DNA from: Verrucomicrobiaceae bacterium
GTDB lineage: Bacteria; Verrucomicrobiota; Verrucomicrobiia; Verrucomicrobiales; Akkermansiaceae
Assembly: GCA_027483005.1 (NCBI GenBank)
Contig: JAIXVN010000241.1
Location: 1-6,743, forward strand
DNA: 6,743 nucleotides
Reading direction: 5' to 3'
Shown one piece after another: positions 1-4,690 of the stretch. The position numbers and the translations under genes were made by a program. The stretch's first letter is position 1; each line of letters starts with the position of its first letter. The notes under the pieces are model-generated. The model was not told the origin of the DNA. It made no database searches and saw nothing but the letters and a program-made list of their open reading frames with translations.

Positions 1-114
1 GCCGAAGACCTGCCCGCCCTCGAAGCTGCGGCCATCGACCCCGATCCGCTCATTGCAGAACATGCCACCTGGGCACTCAAGCGTGTCAAAACGAGGCTTT
101 TGGAGAAGGCGTGA
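1..114 (+). CDS. queG: Probable epoxyqueuosine reductase QueG, C-terminal end (partial)
   Basis: Frame 1 is open from the window edge to a TGA at 112-114, giving 37 residues. The stretch IDPDPLIAEHATWALKRV matches the HEAT-like tail typical of QueG proteins, where a DPxPLVREHxxWAL pattern closes the chain. QueG is a cytoplasmic cobalamin- and iron-sulfur-dependent enzyme that reduces epoxyqueuosine to queuosine at position 34 of tRNAs with a GUN anticodon. The catalytic and iron-sulfur parts lie outside the window, so the call rests on the tail alone. Another HEAT-repeat protein is the main alternative. A strong hairpin begins on the last base of the stop codon and probably ends the transcript. 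Confidence 0.68.
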   Translation, partial: AEDLPALEAAAIDPDPLIAEHATWALKRVKTRLLEKA

Positions 115-154
115 ACCTTGAAAATCGAAAGTTTGACTTTAGATTTTCAAGGTT
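114..154 (+). terminator. Long hairpin directly after the queG stop
   Basis: The arms 114-126 and 142-154 are perfect 13-base inverted repeats (AACCTTGAAAATC and its complement). After one G/A mismatch (127 and 141) the pairing goes on for five more bases (128-132 with 136-140) around a TTG loop. The whole 41-base element is therefore an almost perfect palindrome. It starts on the last base of the stop codon, so a role as transcription terminator or 3' end stabiliser is likely. No strong T run follows, so it is not a textbook rho-independent terminator. Confidence 0.55.
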
Positions 155-517
155 GGTTTCAGAGAGCAAACTCCACGCGTCGCTTAAAACCAATGCGTTG
201 AAGCAATCGCCGATGCTTCGGCGGTAGTGAGTTCCTTTGTGGATCTTTACGCCATCGGCGTTTCCTCCCAAAGCCCGGGTTTGGCCGGATCCGGGCTACC
301 CTGGGTTAATCCCCCCAATGATCCGAACCTCAACGAGGTTCCATCCGGCGGTTGAGTGGATTGGCGTGAGCTGGCTTCTAGTGGGTTCCTATCGTTTCCA
401 AATCAACCAAGTGAATGATCTGAAGTATCAGGCCAAAAATCAGGCTGGAATCAATGCCCAGATTCTTTCAAATTGGCGGTGTTGCAAATTCACCAACAAC
501 GCCTTGCGGATAATTCG
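155..517. other. Non-coding tract between queG and the next gene
   Basis: No convincing gene lies here. Short open frames on both strands have no recognisable protein, no ribosome binding site and a composition unlike real genes. The middle part (about 260-350) looks like a decayed interspersed repeat: in one frame it reads QSPGLAGSGLPWVNPPNDPN and then NLNEVPSG. I associate this kind of degenerate pseudo-peptide with intergenic repeats in Planctomycetes and Verrucomicrobia, but that is from memory. The last 100 bases become AT-rich and must hold the promoter of the gene starting at 518. I could not pick out a good -35/-10 pair. Confidence 0.6.
261..318. repeat. Degenerate intergenic repeat, copy A
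   Basis: Bases 270-318 align by eye with 1341-1388 at roughly three matches in four, with three single-base gaps. Shared blocks include TCCGGG, TGGGTT and CCCA in the same order. The preceding GTTTC is also shared if a five-base gap is allowed. The two stretches lie on either side of the AT-rich gene 518-1273. The match is by eye and short, so chance similarity is not excluded. Confidence 0.3.
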
Positions 518-1273
518 ATGCAATCAGCAAAATCTCGGAAACTAGGCCTTTTAGGGTTCGCTTTGCTGCTGATTACGTTGCTTTTCTTGGTCACAAGATC
601 TCAGAATGTAGTTGGCGATTTGAAAGGCAAGCAAATGAAAGAACAACTTCATTTGCAGAATGATGGATCACCCACAATTAGCGCCGAGCCGGGCAATGCA
701 ATGAATTCACGTAAGGCAGTTCGAAGTGATCAAGATAGGATTGAAAGCACTCCTCAAATCCATCGACCACTATTCAACAGCAATGGAAGGCTTACCAGCA
801 ATTCAATTGATGAGATTGGACTCTCTGAGCTTGATGCGCCAAAAGTCCAGGAGTCAATTGATCGGTTGTTTTCAGGATTCGAGGCACTCATGGCAAAGAA
901 GGCCACTCTAAACACGGCAAAATCAAAACCAGAACAGAAGATTTTCATTTATGACATCCCGGCATCTGGGCAGGAAAGTCAAATTTTACTCGATGATTTT
1001 AAGAGTAGCTTGGCGTTTCTAAAAGATCCGAAAAAATCAGAGTTAATATATCACATGATGTGTGGCGGAGGTGCAGACGTCGAGATTTTTGGAGGGTTGG
1101 GCAAGTACGACGCAAGGATAGAGTTTCGCCCAAGCCGTGCAGAAGGAAGCACTGAGCAAGTGGTATTTTTCAATTACTGTGATCCCAAAACAGGTAATCA
1201 GGTCATGTCGAGTGAGAGGTCTCTCGAAAAATTCAAAGAAATCTATGGAGACACATTCGAATTTGAAAAATGA
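518..1273 (+). CDS. Unrecognised membrane-anchored protein, AT-rich gene
   Basis: This encodes 251 residues from the ATG at 518; an in-frame TTG at 473 would add 15 residues but puts them ahead of a normal membrane anchor, so the ATG is preferred. Residues 1-8 are basic and residues 9-26 (GLLGFALLLITLLFLV core) form one transmembrane helix or uncleaved signal. The rest should therefore lie in the periplasm. A low-complexity linker follows to about residue 100. A folded C-terminal part of about 140 residues has two cysteines (about 182 in HMMCGGG and 221 in NYCDP) and a basic-acidic C-terminal helix. I do not recognise the family. The gene is clearly richer in A+T than the genes around it, which suggests transfer or an orphan lineage. 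The upstream ribosome binding site is weak (GCGGA). A rho-independent terminator follows at 1395. Confidence 0.7.
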   Translation: MQSAKSRKLGLLGFALLLITLLFLVTRSQNVVGDLKGKQMKEQLHLQNDGSPTISAEPGNAMNSRKAVRSDQDRIESTPQIHRPLFNSNGRLTSNSIDEIGLSELDAPKVQESIDRLFSGFEALMAKKATLNTAKSKPEQKIFIYDIPASGQESQILLDDFKSSLAFLKDPKKSELIYHMMCGGGADVEIFGGLGKYDARIEFRPSRAEGSTEQVVFFNYCDPKTGNQVMSSERSLEKFKEIYGDTFEFEK

Positions 1274-1340
1274 ACACGATGAGTGTGCGAGAAGCACGAA
1301 TTGGAGTGCCTTCCATTGATTGCGTCAGAAGTCTCGTTTC

Positions 1341-1388
1341 AAGGCCAAGGATTGTCGGACTCCGGGAAACTTGGGTTCATTCTCCCAG
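1341..1388. repeat. Degenerate intergenic repeat, copy B
   Basis: This stretch downstream of the AT-rich gene aligns by eye with 270-318 upstream of it, in the same orientation. It contains the blocks TCGGA, TCCGGG, TTGGGTT and CTCCCA. It is part of the 184-base gap between the convergent genes 518-1273 and 1458-1667 and has no coding signal of its own. Confidence 0.3.
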
Positions 1389-1394
1389 CAGTAT

Positions 1395-1424
1395 CTGCGC
1401 TTCCCAAGCGCAGTGCCTTTTCTT
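1395..1424 (+). terminator. Rho-independent terminator
   Basis: A perfect 8-base-pair stem (CTGCGCTT with AAGCGCAG, 1395-1413) closes a CCC loop and is followed by the T-rich tail TGCCTTTTCTT on the plus strand. It lies about 120 bases after the stop of the AT-rich gene, which it most likely terminates. It also sits in the gap between two convergent genes, as expected. Confidence 0.6.
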
Positions 1425-1433
1425 GATCGGCTT

Positions 1434-1450
1434 GGCGGATGGAATCCGCC
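1434..1450 (-). terminator. Small hairpin just after the PUR-like gene
   Basis: GGCGGAT and ATCCGCC form a perfect 7-base-pair stem with a three-base loop, starting eight bases past the stop codon of the minus-strand gene at 1458. On the minus strand no T run follows, so the terminator reading is tentative. It may instead act together with the neighbouring hairpin at 1395 as a joint end for the two convergent genes. Confidence 0.3.
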
Positions 1451-1457
1451 GCCACGA

Positions 1458-1667
1458 TCAGTCCCTCGAATCGGCGGTCGCCTTGATGTCGGTGAGGGCG
1501 GCGATGAAGTCACCGAGGATCTCCGCTGGGACCATGATCGTGTCACGATTGCCGGAAACGTCTTCCGTGATCTTTACGACCATGCCTCGCGAGTTTTCCT
1601 TCAGGTCGAGAAAGAAGGTCTTCCGATCGGCGAGAATCTTTTCCGTATGCAGTAGGTCGCTATCCAC
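1458..1667 (-). CDS. PUR-alpha-like small nucleic-acid-binding protein (DUF3276)
   Basis: The 69-residue product has the pattern LHTEKILADRKTFFLDLKEN, then VVKITED, then a short segment ending in PAEILGDFIAAL. This is the beta-beta-beta-beta-alpha layout of the bacterial PUR-alpha-like family (DUF3276), whose members carry TEKxxAGKRTYFFDVKEN and a C-terminal helix beginning near EDFxxF. Family members bind single-stranded DNA or RNA in the cytoplasm; the target here is unknown. The start is taken as GTG at 1667, because AAGGAGGA lies just upstream (1678-1671) and because about a dozen residues before the conserved RKTFF fit the family. An in-frame GTG at 1700 would add 11 residues and is the alternative. 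The gene lies downstream of prfB on the same strand, across a 183-base spacer. Confidence 0.72.
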   Translation of the reverse strand: MDSDLLHTEKILADRKTFFLDLKENSRGMVVKITEDVSGNRDTIMVPAEILGDFIAALTDIKATADSRD

Positions 1668-1670
1668 CAG

Positions 1671-1678
1671 TCCTCCTT
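1671..1678 (-). promoter_or_regulatory. Ribosome binding site deciding the PUR-like start
   Basis: On the minus strand AAGGAGGA is followed by CTG and then the GTG start. It is a near-full complement to the 16S 3' end, and the strongest such site before any start in this window. The spacing is short (about four bases after GGAGG), but it favours the start at 1667 over the GTG at 1700, inside whose reading frame this site would otherwise lie. Confidence 0.5.
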
Positions 1679-1746
1679 GGTTTACCAATTCGAGAGGCAC
1701 TAATCAAAAAGCCTCCGCAAAGTCAAGAAAGGAGAAGGGATGGAGG

Positions 1747-1832
1747 AATTCGAAGCACGAAATCTGAAATCCGAAATGAAGAGACGAGGAAGTGGGAACC
1801 CATTTCGAATTTCGAATTTCGTGCTTCGAATT
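1747..1832. repeat. Long AT-rich palindrome between prfB and the PUR-like gene
   Basis: The arms 1747-1778 and 1801-1832 are inverted repeats of 32 bases that match at 29 positions. The outer 17 bases (AATTCGAAGCACGAAAT) are perfect. The loop is 22 bases. Each arm contains tandem short units of the type GAAATYCG, and one more unit (GGATTTCGAATTTT) follows at about 1835-1848. The element begins 18 bases past the prfB stop in the direction of transcription, so its transcript would fold into a long hairpin at the 3' end of prfB. Its composition differs sharply from prfB. It resembles the dispersed GAATTTCG-type intergenic palindromes of planctomycete and verrucomicrobial genomes, which is from memory. 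Confidence 0.65.
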
Positions 1833-1850
1833 TAGGATTTCGAATTTTCT

Positions 1851-2991
1851 TCAGTCCTCTTCGTCCTTCGCTCCCTTGACGCGGACCTTTCCTCGCAGCT
1901 TGGCTTCGATGAAGTTGTCGATGTCGCCATCCATGACGGCCTGGATCGATCCGCTTTCCTCACCGGTGCGGAGGTCGAGGACCTTCTGGTAGGGCTGGAA
2001 GACGTAGGAGCGGATCTGGTTGCCCCAGCCGATGTCGCCCTTTTCGCCGTAGGCGCGTTCGGACTCGGCCTTCTGCTTGTCTTCCTCGAGCTGATAGAGC
2101 TTCGCCTTGAGGATTTCGTAGGCGAGCACGCGGTTCTGGCCCTGCGACCGCGCGGCGGTGGAGCGGATCAGGATGCCGGTCGGAAGGTGGCGCAGCAACA
2201 CGGCGGTCTCGACCTTGTTGACGTTCTGACCACCCTTGCCGCCGGAGCGGGTGGTGGTGATCTCGATGTCGTTCTCGTCGATCTCGATGTTGATCTCCTT
2301 GGAAATTTCAGGAGTGGCGTCGACCGAGGAGAACGAGGTGTGGCGCTTTCCAGCAGAGTCGAAGGGCGAAATGCGGACCAGGCGATGCACGCCGCGTTCG
2401 CTCTTCAGGTAGCCATAGGCGTAGTCGCCGGTGATCTTGATGGTGGCGCTGCGCAGGCCCGCGCCGTCGCCGTCCTGCCAGTCGAGCGTTTCCACGGTGT
2501 AGCCATGGCGCTCCGCCCAGCGGGTGTACATGCGGTGCAGCATCTGTGCCCAATCGCAGGCCTCGGTGCCACCGGCTCCGGCCTGGATGATGAGGTAGCA
2601 GGGGGAAATGTCGCTCGGCTTGTCGAGCAGGGTGAGCAGCTCGTAGGACGCGAGGTCCTTGCCCACGGATTCGAACTCCGCCACGGCCTCGAGCGCCATT
2701 TCGCGGTCGTCGTATTCCTTCGCCAGGGAAATGCCTTCCTCCACGTCGCCGACGCGCTTTTCGAGCTTCAGGAAGCCCTCCAGCTTCTTCTTCATCGCCG
2801 CTGCCTTGGAGCTGACGGCTTTGGCGTTGTCGGAATCGTTCCAGAACTCGGGCGAGCCCATCGATTCCTCGAGGTTCGCGATTTCGTATTCCAGGGTCGG
2901 GACGTCAAAGATACCTCCTGAGCTTCGACAAACGGCTTTTCAGGCCATCGGTGTCGAGCGCCAGGAGGTCGGCGGTGAGGATTTCGGACAT
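1851..2991 (-). CDS. prfB: Peptide chain release factor 2 (RF2), with programmed +1 frameshift
   Basis: RF2 reads UGA and UAA stop codons in the ribosomal A site and triggers release of the finished protein. The gene is in two frames. Codons 1-28 run from ATG 2991 (MSEILTADLLALDTDGLKSR) to CTT at 2910-2908, followed by an in-frame TGA (2907-2905). Skipping the T at 2907 joins codon GAC (2906-2904) and continues to the TGA at 1851. The joined product is 379 residues, slightly longer than the usual 365 or so, mainly through a charged C-terminal tail ending in KDEED. The stop-codon-reading motif SPF is at about 208-210 and the catalytic GGQ at about 253-255 (SGGKGGQNVNKVETAV). GGQ is the site methylated by PrmC in this family. 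No clear ribosome binding site precedes the ATG. The start lies 68 bases after the stop of the secreted-protein gene upstream. Confidence 0.96.
2904..2919 (-). promoter_or_regulatory. prfB programmed +1 frameshift signal
   Basis: On the minus strand the site reads AGGAGG TAT CTT TGA C. This is the classic RF2 recoding signal: an internal Shine-Dalgarno sequence (2919-2914), three bases of spacing, the slippery CTT codon, and a UGA followed by C, a weak termination context. When RF2 is scarce the ribosome pauses at UGA and slips forward one base, giving full-length RF2, so the protein limits its own synthesis. The internal Shine-Dalgarno here is AGGAGG, compared with AGGGGG in Escherichia coli. 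Confidence 0.95.
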
Positions 2992-3059
2992 GCGCCGGAA
3001 GGAGAGAGAAGGATCGCGGAAGAGGCAAGAGCCAAAGGAGGGGATCTCTGGGAGCAGAG

Positions 3060-4127
3060 TCACCGAACAGGGACTTGCAGCAGCTTCTTGCTTCGCGTCA
3101 ACGCCTCGAAGGATCTGATTTCGTAGCGTCTCGCCCAATCCCAACCCCCCGTTGCCTTGGTTTGACGCAGGCGTTGAATGCGGTCTTCCAATGCCTTGAT
3201 GATCTCGGGGTCCGGTGAGTTCAAGATCTCGTCTCGATTCAAAAACCTTGCGGTCTTGATCTCATTCAAGGCTTCCTCTTTGCCCATGGGTTTGGGTGCC
3301 GACGAGCCAGTCTCCGCAACCGCAGGCGGGGCATCCTTCCCGGGCGTGGGCAAGAGAGGGAGGGCCACTTGGGAATCCGGCTGGAGCGTTGGTTGAGGTT
3401 TGTCAATCAAGGCGAGCTGATCTCCAGACCAACTGGCAATCCATGCAAAATCCTCATTGGGAGGCAGGGTCTTCTCATGGGAGATGACCTTGCGGAACAG
3501 CACTTTGGCTTCATCCACCCTGCCCGCTTGCCGGGTCAGCTCCGCCTCAAGATAGCTGGAAATGCGCTTTTCGACATCGGTGGCCCATGATGAAGTCGTG
3601 GCCGCCTTCAGTTCGATGATGGCTTGCTCGCGGTAGTGGGCGGCGAGCTTCTTCTCCCAGTCGGAGGTCGCCACGAGACCCGTGTGATTCATGGCGATCG
3701 CCCTGCGCCAACGATGGCGTGGATCCGGCCTGCGGATCTCGTCGCAGCTTCTCGCCCACAGTTCCTCCCACCAGCAACTCAGTTTCAACTGGTCGAGATG
3801 ATCCCCGACAATGGCCTTCTCTTGTGCTGTTAGAACGACGCAGGGTTGCTTGAGGAATTCGGACAATTTCGCCTTGTCCGTCGGATCGACCCTATCCCAG
3901 TTCGATTGCCGGGAGGCAAACAGGTCGTTCGGACAAACGTCCACGCCGTGAAAGGAAAACCCAGGGGAATCGGAAAGATCGTGGGCAGGCTCTCCAGACT
4001 GATGATAGCTTCCAAGCTGCATGGTGACCGAAACCGTCCCGCAGATTGGACAGGCATGATCGACCCAATTCACCGTGGTCGCTGCGGAGACGGAGAGGGT
4101 TGCCAGCAATAGCGACAGGATCTTCAT
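3060..4127 (-). CDS. Secreted protein with N-terminal CxxC motif (DUF2225-like)
   Basis: The product is 355 residues from ATG 4127. The open frame extends 69 codons further upstream, but MKILSLLLATLSVSAATT is a clear signal peptide with cleavage near residue 15-16, so this start is chosen. The exported part begins with HACPICGTVS (C26, C29) and later has VDVCPND (C65). This CPxCG...VCP layout resembles the metal-binding head of DUF2225-type proteins. Cysteines at about 96, 118 and 128 follow. Residues about 185-220 form an alpha-helical, TPR-like hairpin (SSYLEAELTRQAGRVDEAKV). A proline-rich linker (about 244-282) leads to a charged helical C-terminus with EDRIQRLRQTK. The function is unknown. 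A weak AAGGA lies 12 bases before the start. It precedes prfB by 68 bases and may share its transcript. Confidence 0.75.
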   Translation of the reverse strand: MKILSLLLATLSVSAATTVNWVDHACPICGTVSVTMQLGSYHQSGEPAHDLSDSPGFSFHGVDVCPNDLFASRQSNWDRVDPTDKAKLSEFLKQPCVVLTAQEKAIVGDHLDQLKLSCWWEELWARSCDEIRRPDPRHRWRRAIAMNHTGLVATSDWEKKLAAHYREQAIIELKAATTSSWATDVEKRISSYLEAELTRQAGRVDEAKVLFRKVISHEKTLPPNEDFAWIASWSGDQLALIDKPQPTLQPDSQVALPLLPTPGKDAPPAVAETGSSAPKPMGKEEALNEIKTARFLNRDEILNSPDPEIIKALEDRIQRLRQTKATGGWDWARRYEIRSFEALTRSKKLLQVPVR

Positions 4128-4161
4128 GGCAGGGTGCTGTCCTTCACCGATCAGCAGGTGA

Positions 4162-4353
4162 CTATGGAAAGCCGTGGCCAACATCAATTGTCTCAAACGC
4201 CTCATCCAGGTCATAGACATCACCGGGGAGACCCTTTTCATCGTCAGCAACCTGAAGGCTGAAACCCTGTCCGCCGCCGATCTCGAGCAGCTCTGCAGGC
4301 AGGGCTGGGGCACTGAACAGTTGCCAACTGGCATACCGCCGTTGGAGGGATGA
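4162..4353 (+). pseudogene. Probable transposase fragment
   Basis: A frame on the plus strand is open for 63 codons between a TGA at 4159 and a TGA at 4351, without a credible start codon. It reads LIQVIDITGETLFIVSNLKA and then LSAADLEQLCRQGWGTEQ. This matches the end of DDE transposases of the IS4 type, in which a strand ending in FxTxL is followed by LSAxELxxLYRxRWxIE. Here the usual YR..W.IE is degraded to CR..WGTE. The N-terminal two thirds and the rest of the C-terminus are missing and no terminal inverted repeats were found, so this would be a remnant. The match is short and from memory. Confidence 0.4.
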
Positions 4354-4682
4354 AGTTCCCTGCTGAATCAGGAAGTTCCCAACCGCATCGGACTCAGTCA
4401 TCCGGTGAGTGCGAAGACCGTCACGATTGCGTCTCCCTTCGTGGCTTTCGTCGCTCCTCATTTTCCACCCAAAGGCAGGCTCCGACTTCTGCGGATCGTT
4501 CGTCTGGGAGCTGGTTCCAAGCGGCAGCTCCTTGACGAGATCAGATATCACGGCGGAAGGGCGTGAGCGGATGGAGCATGATGGGGATCCATCCGCTTTC
4601 ATGCCGGAGACGAGGCGGAGATGGAGTCGGCTTCGGTCGATTCGAAGATGACTCGTGGGCAGGACGCCCATGCTCCTCGAAC
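4354..4682. other. Non-coding, repeat-rich tract
   Basis: Between the transposase-like fragment and the exported-protein gene there is no supportable gene on either strand. Open frames here are short or run on from shadows of the neighbouring gene. The tract contains a perfect 10-base-pair hairpin (4566-4597) and, near its end, a short sequence reading TRGQDAHAPRTQ that I associate with interspersed repeats in this phylum. It seems to be a decayed repeat landing zone. Confidence 0.55.
4566..4597. repeat. Perfect 10-base-pair hairpin in intergenic tract
   Basis: AGCGGATGGA (4566-4575) and TCCATCCGCT (4588-4597) are exact inverted repeats around a 12-base loop. On the plus strand the stem is followed by TTCATG, too little T for a confident terminator. 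It may be a palindromic interspersed repeat or a terminator for the plus-strand remnant. Confidence 0.5.
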
Positions 4683-4690
4683 TCAGCGAT
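4651..4690. repeat. Possible interspersed repeat of the GQDAHAPR type
   Basis: The stretch translates on the plus strand as TRGQDAHAPRTQ and on the minus strand as SMGVLPTSH. These pseudo-peptides recur, in my recollection, in non-coding DNA of Verrucomicrobia and Planctomycetes. It contains a small inverted repeat (TGGGC, five bases, GCCCA; 4656-4670) located just beyond the stop of the minus-strand exported-protein gene. It could serve as a weak terminator for that gene. Confidence 0.35.

Noticed and set aside
237..545. Plus-strand frame of 102 codons upstream of the AT-rich gene
   Set aside because: It runs through the degenerate repeat and into the next gene in another frame, without a ribosome binding site. 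The translation looks like repeat-derived pseudo-peptide.
1698..1726. Possible promoter for the PUR-like gene: TTGACT with a 17-base spacer on the minus strand
   Set aside because: The -35 is good, but the hexamer at the right spacing (TTAGTG) hardly matches a -10 box.
1270..1767. Plus-strand frame starting with ATG overlapping the stop of the AT-rich gene (ATGA)
   Set aside because: The overlap suggests translational coupling, but the frame runs across a terminator and then antisense to the PUR-like gene, and its product has no recognisable pattern.
2187..2921. Open frame of 244 codons on the plus strand opposite prfB
   Set aside because: It lies wholly antisense to the certain RF2 gene and its translation is a low-complexity Gly/Val/Asp/Leu shadow.
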